NCBI RefSeq assembly: GCF_037042905.1
Contig: NC_087247.1
Coordinates: 56,381,920 to 56,445,919 of the forward strand
Direction of reading: 5' to 3'
Source of the DNA: Lytechinus pictus
Lineage: Eukaryota; Echinodermata; Echinoidea; Temnopleuroida; Toxopneustidae
DNA: 64,000 nucleotides
The position numbers and the translations under genes are program-made. The notes beneath the pieces are model-generated. The model saw nothing but the letters and a program-made list of their open reading frames with translations. It searched no databases and was not told the DNA's origin. Below, piece by piece: positions 23,568-39,360 of the stretch. Position 1 is the stretch's first letter, and each line of letters opens with the position of its first letter.

Positions 23568-25039
23568 TATGTCCATATGGCAAATATCCCTCCAATATTA
23601 TTATCTTTGTTACCCCATGATGGTTTAATGGTTTTATTAGAGATTACATTAAAAAAGAATTGACATTCCATCTTAATCCCTTCCCAAAGACCCCAACATT
23701 GTTGAATTGGAAGAAACGGGAGTTTCTCTTTAATGTTATAATAAGGACATACGTATTTCGTTTGGAAATGGTGAACTGGCTCTTTATTTGCATTTTATGA
23801 TTCAATAATATTGTTTTATTTGTTAAGCGGTATTTCAGGAAGAATTTTCACCAATAAAACAATTATCTCTTGTGATTTTTTTTTCATTTCTTTCGTAAAA
23901 AGTGGGGGGGATGTTTGTACAGGCCATCCCCCCCTCCTCGAAAAGTGGGGGGGATATATCCCCCCACCCCCCCCCCCCGGGATTTACGCCAGTGCCCTGA
24001 AGTTTACAAAAATGCATTGCTGCCTGGTTTTATCAGTGGTCTTCCCGCCAAAATGACGTAATATATGACGTCACTACAAAATTAGACATTCTACACATAG
24101 CATGAAGTCAAGGGAAAATATTTCAGCCAAACCATGCTTGTTTTGTATGAAACTTTCAAAATATATTGTTCAAGTAATGCAAAAGAGACATGCAAAATTT
24201 CACGAACAGAAATTATTGTTTACATATGCAAATTACGTCATGAAATTTGCATATCATTAGTTTGGGAGATTTCTTGCTTCAAAAAATGTCGAAAATCGAT
24301 TCAGAAATTTAATTTCTTTTTTAGTGTACTTTCTTTGATATATTTCCTGTCAAGCATAATATCGTTCTCTTCATCTATATCTCTACTTTTAGAAAATATA
24401 TGTTAGTAATTGGAATGACATTATAGACTGTGAATTCAGCCCCCTTTTCAATATGGTGCGTATATACATAGAAATCGTGCGTTTTGGGCCTATTTTCACC
24501 TTACAGCTGAGGTATGCGAACGATATGCCTACTTTATGGATGTTTCCTGCATTTTGCATGATATTAAATCTTCCAAACAACATATTTTCATCCTCATTAT
24601 GTCTCTGCTGATAAATAAATGATTTCAGCAAAGATTGATTGCCCACTGGGCAGTCTATAGGCTACGTTTTCAGCCTAGTTTTCAACAACGAACCTGTACC
24701 ATATAATGCATGCCTGCATTATTGTAGTCGAGTCGGAAATGGGAGTTCCTGTGCACCATCATACTATATTTTTAATCAACGTTTTTGTATTGCCTGAAGT
24801 GTCTAGTTAATGGATCTTGATGTTCCCTTTGCAAAATCGTGTCCCACGGGGTTCAAAATTGATATCTTTGGCGGCCCTCTTGGATTTTTTAAATGAAAAT
24901 TCATTAATTTCATATTTTTTGCACAGAGTGTGACAATGGGACAATCATAAATGGATACGCATTTCACTATGATTCGGATAGTAGAAATCGGTTGAAATCG
25001 TTTTCTGGACAGTCCGGCTAATATATTTTGGGAAAATTC

Positions 25040-26265
25040 GCCATTTTTGGAGCCCCGTTGAAAGGAAAAGTTGTTTCTGCCTTGCGGTCAAATCACTTTT
25101 ATTGTTTTTAACCACTTGGAGATAGAAGAGCAGACTTTCCTCCATCTGCTACATATTATAGGGAAGTGCTGGCATAGTGAAGCCTAAACCCTCAGGGTGC
25201 TGCCGAAGTCACTCACCCTTTTTTGTATTTTACCTTTTTATGGGAAAGTATGCCATTTTGGAGCCTCCAATGAGTAAAAAAACGTTTCTGCTATGTAGAC
25301 AAGCAACTATTATTGTTTTGAAACTATATGGAGACAAAAGAGTAGATTTTCCTCTATCTGCTACATATAAAGTAACGCTAATACACCAAAGCCTAACCCC
25401 TCTGAATACTGCCGAAGTTACCCTCCTTTTTTACTTATTTTACCCATTTATGGGAAAATATGCCATTTTGGAGCCCCCATCGAGGCAAAAAGCGTTTTTG
25501 CTATGTAGTAAAGCCACTTTTATTCTTTTGAAACTATATGGATACAAAAGAGTAGAGTTTCCTCTATCTGCTACATATAAAGAGGTGCTGATACAGAAAA
25601 GCCTATCCCATCTGGGGACTTCCGAAGTTACCCACCCCTTTAAGTATTTTACCCATTTATGGGAAAATATGCCATTTTGGAGCCCCATTGAGGCAAAAAG
25701 TGTGTCTGCTAAGTATAGTAAAGTCACTTTTGTTCTTTTCAAACTACATGGAGACAAAAGAGTAGACTTTCTTCTATCTGCTACATATAAAGAAGCGCTA
25801 TGGTACAGCAAAGCCTACTCCCTCTGGTGACTGCCGAAGCTACCCACCCCTTTTACGTATTTTAGCTATTTATGGGAAAATGTGCCATTTTGGAGCCCCT
25901 ATTGAGTAAAACAGCGTTTCTGCTATATAGTAAGGCCACTTTTATTGTTTTAAACTACATGGAGACGAAATAGTAGACTTTCTTCTATCTGCTACATATA
26001 AAGAAGTGGTGGCATATTGAAGCATACCCCCTTAGGGGGTCGCCGAAATCACCCACCCCTTTTCCATATTTTACCTATTTATGGGAAAATATGCAATTTT
26101 GGAGCCCCCATTGAGGCAAAAAGTGTTTCTGCTATGTAGTAAAGCCAGTTTTAATGTTGTTTGAAACTACGTGGAGACAAAGGAGTAGACTTTCCTTTAT
26201 CTCCTGCTTCCCAAAGTCACCCACCCCTTTCCGTATTTTTCCAATATATGGGAAAATCTGCCAAT
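25040..26265. repeat. about 210-bp tandem units in the FB2 left arm
   Basis: TTTTGGAGCC recurs near 25045, 25256, 25466, 25675, 25888, 26097 and 26265 (spacing 209-213, last 168). Each unit holds CTGCTACATATAAAG and GCCGAAGTTACCCACCC-like phrases. Confidence 0.9.
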
Positions 26266-29200
26266 TTTGGAGCCTCTGAAGAGGGTAGAAGTCGATGTGC
26301 CAGCACTTTTTTTACATGTAGCTGATATTAAAAAAAGCCTATTCTTTCATTTGCAAGTGGTTTCCAAAATCAAAACTAGCTTTACTATATAGCAGCAATG
26401 CCCTTTTGCCTGAATGGGGGCTCAAACACTGCATTTTTTTTCAATAAAGAGGGAACATAGGTAAACAAGGTGGGGAGAGTTCGGCAGCCCCTGACGGGGG
26501 AAGGCTTCGGTGTGCATGCCAGCACATCTTTATATGAAGCTGGGAAAGAAGATCCTATTTTGTCATATCCATGTGGTTACAAAACAATAAAAGTGGCTTT
26601 ACTGCAAAGCAGAAACACCTTTTGCCTCAATGGTTTTCCAAAATGGCGAATTTTCCGAGAAATTGGTAAAATACGAAAAAGGGATTGGATGACTTTGGCA
26701 GCCCCCTGAGGGGGTATGCTTTGCTATGCCCTAACTTATTTATATGTAGCTGATAGAGAAAAGCCTACTCTTTTGTCTCTAAGTGATTTAAAGGAAAAAA
26801 ATACATACCCAAAACAACCTTTTGCCACATTTGGGGCTCCGAAAAGCACTATATCTTAATAGTCAAGCTACGGATAAGGGAGGGGTACCTTCTACAGGCT
26901 CTTGTGGGACTATGCTTTAAGGTGCCCGAAAGTAATTGCATGCAAAATAAAAATGCAGAGCAATGCCTCGATCCTCTAACTTTTTCAAGAGGCTTTGCTT
27001 TGTGTAGAAAACGCATTTTACCCTCATACAAGTAATATATGCCTTTCAATCGCTACGCACGTTACATGCATTTCTGCGTGTTAGGCACATCAACAAAGGC
27101 GATGCAAGATAAAACAGATAGATGTCATTTGGACCAAATTTTTTGGATGAATTCTTATTTTTTCAAAATATATTAACCGGACTATCCAGAAAACGATTTC
27201 AACCGATTTCTAATATTTAAATCATAGTGAAATGCTTATTCATTTAAGATTGAACAATTATCAGACTCGGTGCAAAAAATCCAAGAGGGCCGCCAAAGAT
27301 ATCAATTTTGAACCCCGAGGGACACGATTTTGGAAAGGAAACATCAAGATTCATTAACTAAACACTTCAGGAAATACAAAAACGTTGATTAAAAATATAT
27401 TTTCATGGTGCACAGGAACCCCCATTACCGACTCGACTACAATAATGCAGTCATACATGATATAGGTTCGTTGTTGAATACAAGGCTGAAAACGTAGCCT
27501 ATAGACTGCCCGGTGGGCAATCAATCTTTGCTGAAATCATTTATTTATTAGCAGAGACATAATGAAGATGAAAATATGCTGTTTGGAAGATTTAATATCA
27601 TGTAAAATGCAGGAAACATCAATAAAGTAGGCGTATCGTTCGCATACCTCAGCAATATGGTGAAATGGGCCAAAAAACGCACGATTTCTATGTACGCACC
27701 ATATTGAAAAGGGGGCTGAATTCACAGTCTATAATGTTATTTTCAATTACTGACATATATTTTCTAAAAGTAGAGATACAGATGAAGAGAACGATATTAT
27801 GCTTGACAGGAAATATATCAAAGAAAGTACACTAAAAAAGAAAATAATTTTCTAAATTGATTTTCGACAATTTTTGAAGCAAGAAATCTCCCAAACTAAT
27901 GATATGCAAATTTCATGACGTTATTTGCATATGTAAACAATAATTTCTGTTCGTGAAATTTTGCATGTCGCTTTTGCACTACTTGAACAATATATTTTGA
28001 AAGTTTCATACAAAACAAGCATGTTTTGGCTGAGATATTCTCCCTTGACTTCATGCTATGTGTAGAATGTCAAAAAAATTGTGAAATAGGGCCATTTTGT
28101 AGTGACGTCATTTCGGTAGGAAGACCACGGATAAAACCCGGCAGCAATGCATTTTTGTAAACTTCAGGGTCCATGCCATCCAGCTATGGGGTCATTTGCT
28201 TGTCCGGCTTTCGGTTGAATAAACCTCCCGGGCTGCCGGACTATTTATTTCCAATTAAAAATCACAATATAAAAATTCATAAAAATACATAATTGAGCAA
28301 ATGTAAACCATATTCATGTACATGTATTACAAAAGTCTTCCACATAAAATATATATGTATACAATAAGTTAACATTTTAAACAACAGAGGAAATAGGGAT
28401 ATTATAAAAACCCCAAAATAGAGTTTGTCTAGATAATCTCCCCTAAAGGAATTAAACAAAATACATGTATAATTAACAAAGTAAGATATAAGAAACTTAT
28501 TTGCCCACAATAAAACACAAGATCAAACAATAAAGGGGGAACAAACAAAAAACAAAAACAAACTAAACAAACCCTACACAAAGGTAAAAGGTGGAAAATA
28601 AATCTACACAAGTTGAAGATTGATTAAATGCTCCTTTATACTTATTTTAAATGCATTATAATTCTTTATTGATGTTATATTACTTGGCAGGTCATTCCAA
28701 ACTGTTGGTGCTTTGTGACTGAATGAAAATAACAGATAGGATTTTTCGACTGCCCATAAATGACATTTATTTTTATTCCTTGTATTATAGTTATGTACTG
28801 ACATATTTAATGAAAGCATATTATTAAGTAAACAAGGTAAAAACCCAATTTTATGTTTGAAATATAAAATCAAGATGCAATATCTATTCAACTGATAAAT
28901 GTCAAGAATTTTGAGTGATTTGAACAGATATGAATTCAAAGAACATATTCTAATAGCTTTCTTTTGTAATAAAAAGGGGACTTCAACTTAGATTTGTAAG
29001 TGTTTGCCCAAACAGCATTACATTTAGCTATAGATTTTTTAACTATAGATTTTTTTAATCGCTTTCTGGTCAATTATGGTGCTAATTACTGTTGAAAGGG
29101 CATCCTTGGGAGATGTTGCGAGCGCTCAAACTTATGGACATTTCATGTTATAAGACATGAAAATTGAACATTCTGATCGAGCAGTTTTTGCAATCATGAA

Positions 29201-29712
29201 AAAGTGGTACATGTATATCTTGCTAAATAATTAACGCAAGCGCGGAGCGCGAGCTGAAATTTCTGATATATTGACCACAAAAAGGAACATGTTAAGGGCT
29301 GCATTTAGTGACTCATGAATAGGACACATATCGCACCAATCGGGGCGAGCGCGAATCGCGAGCTAAAAAATTGTGATATTGCAACCTGAAAACAGGACAT
29401 TCCAAGTATTTTTTTTGTAACCAGGAACAAGATGAGTACCTTACTAAACAATAATTCATACGAGTACGAAGCGCGAGCCAAAAAAGGGGGCATTTTCTAA
29501 CCTAAAATGTATTATGCTTACCGTAAAAAGGGTATTCCATTTTGAAGAAGGGCACATCTCATTTTGAAAAAAAGGCATTTTCCATTTTGAAAAGGAAATT
29601 TTTGTTCCTAAGGGGAATTTACGGGGCAAGGGCCCCCCCCTCCTCCCCCCGGTTCCGCCGTCCCTGGTTGTAACAATCTAAATTCGTGGAGCTTCAGTAT
29701 AATGAGTGTTAG

Positions 29713-30548
29713 CAGAGGCGTCGATCCTGGGGGGCAGGGGGGCGATCGCCCCACCAATGAAAACATTGGGGGGCAAACATATCGTTTTGCCCCCCCCCCA
29801 ATAATTCCGCATGTGCAAAAATAAAATAAGATTGTAATGTTACATAGAAATCAGCAAGCAAGATTGAGATACACAACTCGTATATTATTTAAAATCATGC
29901 TCAAAATGTCCGCTTTTCAGATTGGAATATAAAAATTTTCAGCTCGCGCTTCGCGCTCGCATCATTTCTGTAACAAAAACCCATAATTTTCAGGTGAATA
30001 GAATGTCCCGTTTTCAGTTCTAAACCTTAAAGGAACTCCCGCTTCGATTTGCAATAATCTTTTGTTGGTGTTCTTTATTAAAAACCTCCATTAAACTGTC
30101 AATTTTTTTCAAATCGGAATATCAAAATTTTCAGCTCGCGCTTCGCTCTCGCATATATTGTCCTTTTAGATACCCATCTTAATCATTGGTACCAAAAATG
30201 CTTAGAATATCAAGCTTTCATGTCAGAATATTAAGAAATTTCAGCTCGCTCTCGGCACTCGCATGTATATCCTCCTCGTGAGTTACTACAAACAGTCCTA
30301 AACAGGTACATTTTCCTGTTTTCAGGTCAGTATACTAAAAAATTTCAGCTCGCGCTTCGCCCTCGCATTAATTTGTTGGTGAGATATGTGTCTCTTTCTC
30401 ATGTGAGTAATATATATATATATAGGCCTATTTGTGTGTGTGTGTGTGAGGGTGAGTTTGTTTGTTTTGTGTGATCAAGCGCCTTTGGAACGTTGATTCA
30501 TGATTTTGCCCCCCCCCCCCCAATCTGAAAAATGGATCGACGCCCCTA
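29713..30548. mobile_element. hAT-like element E (ends eroded)
   Basis: Left CAGAGGCGTCGATCC, right GGATCGACGCCCCT, G/C runs just inside, and a minus-orientation array of the GCTCGCGCTTCGCGCTCGC core (near 29941, 30135, 30243, 30347). No clear target duplication. A TA/TG microsatellite lies at 30411-30447. Confidence 0.65.
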
Positions 30549-31889
30549 AGTTGAATTTTTACATACTTTAGCTCTACTCCCAATTCCTAATGGGGGGGGG
30601 GGGGGGGTAGCGGTTGCATATGAACGATATTTTTTGGGGTAGGGCTTCAATCCCAAATAGCCCCCCCCCCCCCCCCCCCAGACACAATGATTCAAATATT
30701 CAACGGTGAGCGGGATCTGAGTCTGCGTTGGAACTGCTCATGCATTCATATCTACTACCGCCTCTGGTAGTAGCCTCACACGTACACCCCTTTAATTTGT
30801 CATAGGAGAAAATGTGGGGGGGGGGGTGATTGGGTGATGAAGAAGGGACTTTAAAAATCGTTCCCTGCAGGGCCCTGTTTTGGCGCGTGCTTTAATGCTG
30901 TTAAACATGTTATGTCTCTGTGAAATAGGTAGCAATCCTCAAAGAAAAACATCTAGCCCAAGATAGCCCAATAAGCATTCGATAAGAATAGCGTTCTTGC
31001 CGTTATAAAATGCTACTTGTCCAGAAAAAGTGGACGTCATAAATGGATCATTTCTTTTAGAGAGGCAAGTTAGTGAGGTGTAGTAGACCTTATGAGTAAA
31101 GTATTCTGGTCTTAATCAAAGAGAAAACGACAAACTTACAAAACTGCATAATTATTCTTTCATTGTATTTTATTGCACAAACTTACAATTTTATCAAAAC
31201 ATTTATTTTCATTCGATATGATAAGCAGGGAAATGGAGATAATGACAGTAAATGAAAGCCTTTTAATACTACCATGAGTGATATAGCAACGGCATTAAAA
31301 TTGAAGTAGGTATATTATTCCAGTGCATATTACCATATCAAGATCATGGACGACGACTAAAACATTTAGGTATGTAAACTATAACATAGTTATTGATCGA
31401 TGACCATTGTAATAAGAAAACCATTTATTTTCAAAATATTTTACATATTCCCCACCCCTCTCCATCCCCCCTCTCTCTCTTCCCCTACCCCCTTTCTCTC
31501 TATATATTTCTGTCACACTCACTGGCTAATTCTCTCTCTCTCTCTCTACCCCTTTCGCCATGGACCTATTGGTCCATGCTTTAATTCACTCACTCGCCTC
31601 TCTCCATCCCACCCACTCTTTCTCTTTCCTTACCAATATCATCTTCTATTCTTTGAATAATTCAAACGGTAGGAATTGTTTCTAAATCTATAACAATATA
31701 ATCACGTAGAAGCGCTGCTTGCCTACAAAATCGTTTGGGGATATTGTTACTTTGTTATAAGAATGCATGGTTCCCAAATAAAGTTTACCATAATTAATCT
31801 AACTTTTTAAACATAATAGTATATAGCGTCGTGCCAATGATCCAATCAACAATGGACGTGAAAATCAATTTTTCCTGCAGAGTACACAA
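30549..31889. other. no gene; G/C runs and CT-rich tract
   Basis: Long G runs (30592-30607, 30819-30828), a C run (30661-30679) and a pyrimidine-rich CT-repeat stretch (31450-31640). Possibly a further eroded hAT fragment at 30590-30680. Confidence 0.4.
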
Positions 31890-32150
31890 TCTAGAGCTCT
31901 TGTTGCTCAGTGAATATGTCTAGTGACTTTGAACCACAAGGTCTGGGGTTCGAATCCCATCACAGAACTCGCGTCTATTGGCATGGCGTTTATCTATATA
32001 CATTTGCCACTCTCCACTGTGTAGTGAATGGCTACCCAGTAGGAGGAAATTCCTTGAAGGCTCGAGCGTTCAATTAGGGGTAGCCGTGCTAAAGACGGGG
32101 TAATTGCAGTGTTCTTAACATTGTATTAAGCGCTTGCATATCATTATCAT
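31890..32150 (+). mobile_element. SINE, older copy of the same general family
   Basis: A-box-like TTGCTCAGTGAA (31903-31914) and B box GGTTCGAATCC (31947-31957). The body resembles 23184-23433 (ggaattgattccttga / ggaaattccttga; tgaatgggtacc / tgaatggctacc). Tail degenerate (AAGCGCTTGCATATCATTAT). Confidence 0.7.
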
Positions 32151-32447
32151 TACTATTGCATAATATCAGTTTTCCGGGTAATAATTAAGAAATCATACCC
32201 TTGCTATAAAATAAATAGTTTTTTAATTGATTTAACTGCTCTGATTTAATTAAGGAATTATGGTATTAACTATAGATCACAATTATTGTGATTGTCATTA
32301 TGCAAACCTATCATCACTGATATACTGATTGTCAATAAATGTTGATTGTCTTTATCATAAATAATATTGTAGAGTAATATTACCTATACGTCGAATTAAT
32401 ATGTCCGCTTACCGCAATGACTATGTTCGCTATTTTCAAATTTTCTA

Positions 32448-35013
<2,566 letters not shown>

Positions 35014-35661
35014 TAGACCTAGTATGGCTCACTACTGTCATCCTCACCCATCACAAAATCTAGAGTTCCATGTAAGAAAAATAACAGAAAGCATGGGATT
35101 GTACAATTATACCAATGCGAGCCTTTGGGTCTATATCTTATTGTCAATTTGCGTAAAAGAATACAAAAAAATCAGTTCATCCAAATAAACATTTATTTCC
35201 TTCCATTTTCAAAATAAAACATACAGAATTATTTTTCATAAAAGAATATAAATAATATTGTATTTCTTTACAAAAGAAGGCGTAATTATCTAAAAGCAGT
35301 AGCTATAGGTCTTTAAAAATGATACTAAAATAAGAACAATGACTTAACTGAGCTAACGATTCTCTTGATTCTTGTCAATACTTGGACAGAGAGAGAGGGA
35401 GAGAGAGAGAGAAAGGGGGAGGGGGTTGGTTATCGAAAAAGAAACACAATAGAAACATGTAAAATGAGTATATTTGCATGGACAAATGAAAGAAAAGAAT
35501 ATTGGATTTTGAAAGGAAACTATATATGTGAACAAAAAAACATATTCAGCGACTGCCTGCAGGAAATAGCTTAATCGATATATCTGAACATGTCAATATG
35601 CCCAGGGGCACAAACATGCACTAAATCGAGGAAAACATTCGAGCCCCGGCCAGCTGGCTGG
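35014..35661. other. upstream region of the unrecognised gene
   Basis: No promoter element could be assigned with confidence. Contains a short GAGA repeat (35387-35412). Confidence 0.35.
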
Positions 35662-36501
35662 CAGGCGCGGTTGTAGACTTTTTTTTTTTTGGGGGGGGGG
35701 GGGTCTTCTGGGGGCTTGATAAATTTTCGATGTTGGTTTATTCATGGACCTATTATAGGTCCATGGTTTATTCAATACAATGAAAATGATTGTAGGTAGC
35801 CTACCATGCAGCTACCCCCTATAACAAATTATAATATCATGCGAGGGAGCGTAGGGACCTAGCGAAAAAAAATCACATTTTCAAAATGCTTGAGATTTAT
35901 TAATCTACAATATACATCGGGGCCTGATGGGTTTTTGAAGTGAAAACTTGCATTAGGGCACTTTATGAACTTCCAAATAAATGTACATCAATATGCAACA
36001 TCGTTACATTGGGATTATGGGATACTCAACATACATATTTGCTGCAAAGAATACTATTCAATGATCACTACCCTAGCCTGCATAACACAAAAGTCTACAC
36101 AATAGAGTAGCGAAGGGAATAGAGTCAAATCATTCGACATGTTGCTTCTATCAGGGAGCGATCGCCATGAAAATATTTGGGATGCGGCAAACATATCGAT
36201 TTGCCCTGCCCAATAATTTTGCCAAAATGAAAAAAATGGTGAATCCATTGCAAAAATGTGTTTCAAAAAACGTCTGAAAGCACTATAAAACCATCAAACT
36301 ATACATATATATATCCCAAAGAATGACGAAAATTCGGAGCGCTTTTGACAAAACACGGACAGGTTTAGAGATATATTTTTGTCATTCTTTCTTTGTGGTC
36401 TAAATTTTTTTGGGAGGTTGAGCGATTTTTTTTTTGGGGGGGGTGCTGCAGTCCCCAACCCCCCCCCCCCAAAAAAAAAACAAAAAAAAAAAACGCGCCT
36501 G
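35662..36501. mobile_element. hAT-like element with CAGGCGCG ends
   Basis: Ends CAGGCGCGG / CGCGCCTG with T- and G-runs just inside both ends, and a direct repeat TGGCTGG (35655-35661, 36502-36508). 840 bp, no transposase. Confidence 0.65.
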
Positions 36502-37206
36502 TGGCTGGACGCTGTTCGCCTACCAATCTTAATTCTGTGATGACGTAAAAAAGATTGGAAAACACCAATAATCAATTAGTTTACTGTATCGGATCAGCGA
36601 CCTCTTAGAATTGATTACGGACACTTCAAAATTCAAGATTAGATCGTATGGTATGTATATACAGGTCTGCATTTTGTTATCATGTGATAGATTAATCAGA
36701 AACTACTTGGAAACGGACTGTCCGATTTTCAATTCTTTATTGATTGCATTCTTGGAATCAATGAAAACTAGTGGCAACTAAATGGGTCTGTACCGTTTGT
36801 CTCTATCCAGTAGGTGCTGATTCAGCAATGTTCACAGCTGTGGAAAGAGCAGAACAGTAGAAGTAGGTTTTAGAATCCTCTAGCAACGACAGTTCATCAC
36901 AATAAACTCTTTCGAAAATATGGTAAACGACCAGGAGATAATAGTTGCTTGGTGATCGTAAGAAAGCCTATATGTATACCATACAGTATATATTTCATGA
37001 ATATTCACATTCTTAAAAATTATTGGTCTAAATAGCTAATATCTTGGTGAAATATCTTGGTGAATAAATATCCGAAACCCCATCCCCTCCCGCCCCCCAA
37101 AACCTCACAAACAAACAAAACAGACAACCAGTACACTGATCAATAATTATTGTTTTTGTCAGACACAAGATTATACTCCAATTAGTGATAAATTTTTACC
37201 ATTCCT
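36502..37206. other. no feature recognised
   Basis: AT-rich, short ORFs only. Confidence 0.35.
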
Positions 37207-37830
37207 CTTTAAAGGACAAGTCCACCCCAACAAAAAGCTGATTTGAATAGAAAGAGAAAAATCAAACAATTAAAGCATAACACTGAATATTTCATCAAAA
37301 TCGGATGTAAAATAAGAAAGTTATAACATTTTAAAGTTTTGCCTATTTTCTCAAAACAGTTATATGCACATCCTGTTCGGTATGCAAATGAGGGGACCGA
37401 TGACATCACCCATTCACTATTTCTTTTGTATTTTATTATATGAAATATGAAATATTTTGATTTTCTCGTCATTGTCATGTGAACAAAGTTTCATTCCTCC
37501 CTGAACACGTGGAATTCCATTATTTTTACATTTTGTGGGTCGAGCAAGGGGGTCCTAATTGTCAAATTCGTGAAAATTGAAATATTGTATAATTCAAACA
37601 ATAAAAAACAAAAGAAATAGTGAGTGAGTGACTCTCATCGACTCTCTCATTTGCATATCACTGAGTTGAGCGTATAGAACTGTTTTGTGAAAAATAAGCG
37701 AAACTTTAAAAATGTCATAACTTTCTTATTTTACATCCGATTTTGATGAAGTTTTCAGCGTTATTCATGTTTGATTTTTCTCTATTTATTTAAATCACCT
37801 TTTTTTCTGGGGTGGACTCGACCTTTAAAG
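37207..37830. mobile_element. piggyBac-like MITE, intact
   Basis: About 200-bp inverted ends: CTTTAAAGGACAAGTCCACC against the revcomp of GGTGGACTCGACCTTTAAAG. TTAA at each edge fits a piggyBac-type target. Shared interior phrases ATCGGATGTAAAATAAGAAAG and CAGTTATATGCACA. Confidence 0.85.
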
Positions 37831-39101
37831 AGTGTATCTTATCTCCCTGAAAAAAAAAAACGAAGTTCGCAAACGAGGAAAATAATAGCGGCATTCATCA
37901 TCATCATCATCATCATCAAAACTTGCTGTAACTTGCCTTAATCCTGATTTATTACTGGCGGTTGTAAATAATTTTCTGTTTTAGTTTTAAATAAGGTAAA
38001 AAAAAAAACCTTGTCAAATAAAGAGACACCGAGAGAGACACGTACCAAGGTATATCAGGGACGTCTCTCACGTCCCTGGTATAATCCTATGATAACTTTC
38101 CTGTAGGCGATCTCAAAGAGAATTTCACTAATAGCCTTATTCGAATGGATGGCGTCCACTGGGAGTGTGTTGTTTAAACATGGTCTTTTCTCGTATCGAA
38201 TTCTTACAAGTGCTCTGTGGGCAAGTGTTTACTCAGTAAACCCTATCCCATGTAAGTGTTATCTTTTATTTACGAGTCAATGGTAGACCTCGAAACCGAA
38301 CACTTATAATGGGATACATTTGTCAGTATAGATGAAAGTATCTCGTTTGGGCGAGATAGATACCACCCTATGTCTAGTTGTAGGCCTAATTATTTGAGTA
38401 TGATTTAACAGAAATGTATTGATACATGCGATAACTGTTTTGTTAACTTAATAGAGTTTTATTTCTCTGTTCATTCTATTTTCGCTCATTTATCTCCATT
38501 TCTCTTTACTTTAAATTGCCTCCACACTCCTGGCATAGGTCCATGTTATAATCATGCCCATTTATGCAATGTATATAGCCTTCTGAATATTTTGACATGC
38601 ATTTATCTGATTTTTTTTCTTCAATTTTCAATTTTGTTTATTTTGGGGGTATGTATAATTACACGGAAAAATAGCTTTCACGATATTGTCCATGCTTATA
38701 AGCAATATGCCTATTAAAATATTAAATGCTAATTTGAAAAGGGATTTATTTTGTGAATATTATGAGTGAAGTATAGCACGATTTGTAGAAAAGATTTCGC
38801 TGCCATTATCTATATAATTATTTACACAGTGATATGATTATATTTGTTTTTGTTGATATGACTTTTACACGGACAATCAAGCCCTATATCGATGACGATA
38901 ACAAATCAACTGGGTAAATAAATTGGTCCATTTGAATCTTGATAATTAGAAAAACACAGGTCAATGGATAAAGTCCATCGGTCATTAAATTTTATCATTA
39001 GGGTTTTAATCTAAAAATTACTTTACTGAATTATTGATATGAGTCTTACATTGGTTTCAATAAAAATAAAATCTGACTACATGCGATGCATCATCAAGTA
39101 G
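37831..39101. other. no gene recognised
   Basis: AT-rich; short CAT repeat at 37896-37918. Confidence 0.35.
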
Positions 39102-39360
39102 GGGAGCCCGAGGAAAATTGTAACAACAAATACTAAATTTGATATATAGATTATCATCTTTATTAAATTAAATGCCTACTCAAACCTACATAAAACGAAA
39201 AATGCATATATTGGCTTGACATATGAATAGGTTTGGATTAAGTCAAACAATTAATTTAGAAGGTATTATCATTTGAAAACAAGAGATCAAGTATTACAAT
39301 TGCCCCACCACACGGGGTATATTGTAACACACATATGGGGCGACTGTGACACATGAAATT
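39102..39360. mobile_element. possible left end of a GGGGAG-type TA element
   Basis: TAGGGGAGCCCGAGGAAAATTGTAACA resembles the end of the 54481 element; internal GGGGTATATTGTAACA and GGGGCGACTGTGACA echo it. The right end was not found. Confidence 0.4.

Larger units (their letters stand above)
22024..23994. mobile_element. hAT-like element B inside the FB2 left arm
   Basis: 15-bp inverted ends CACTGGCGTAAATCC / GGATTTACGCCAGTG with perfect 8-bp duplication CCCTGAAG (22016-22023, 23995-24002). The undisturbed right arm of FB2 has the matching single CTTCAGGG at about 28163, confirming the insertion. G/C runs lie near both ends. Confidence 0.95.
21942..28243. mobile_element. giant fold-back element FB2
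   Basis: Begins TAGTCCGGCAGCCC and ends GGGCTGCCGGACTA. Outer arms (21942-22023 plus 23995-25020; 27130-28243) are about 1.1 kb and roughly 90% alike by eye. Inner domains are tandem units of about 210 bp (25040-26265 direct; 26270-27100 inverted and degenerate). Probable 3-bp duplication TTT in the LINE tail. The left arm is interrupted by hAT element B. No transposase. Long ORFs at 25177-25830 (+) and 25440-25811 (-) are by-products of the repeat unit. Confidence 0.85.
21916..29034 (-). mobile_element. LINE 3' fragment split by FB2
   Basis: The minus strand 29034-28604 encodes the C-terminal end of a LINE ORF2 (WANTYKSKLKS, VHNYNTRNKNKCHL, APTVWNDLPSNITSIKNYNA) with one frameshift near 28975 and a stop near 28604. 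The 3' UTR reaches 28244, and the tail continues across FB2 at 21916-21941 as AATTGAACTGAACTGAACTG. Confidence 0.75.
21725..29666. mobile_element. hAT-like element A, outer shell of a six-level nest
   Basis: Ends CAAGGGCGGTGGAAC and GTTCCGCCGTCCCTG, with perfect 8-bp duplication GTTGTAAC at 21717-21724 and 29667-29674. Own sequence is only about 21725-21915 and 29035-29666; the rest is later insertions. The right part carries the GCGAGCGCGAAGCGCGAGC-type array (29120-29480). No transposase. Confidence 0.85.

Noticed and set aside
25177..25830. 217-codon ORF
   Set aside because: Follows the 210-bp tandem unit of FB2 (70 codons) and has no homology that I can see beyond its own repeats.
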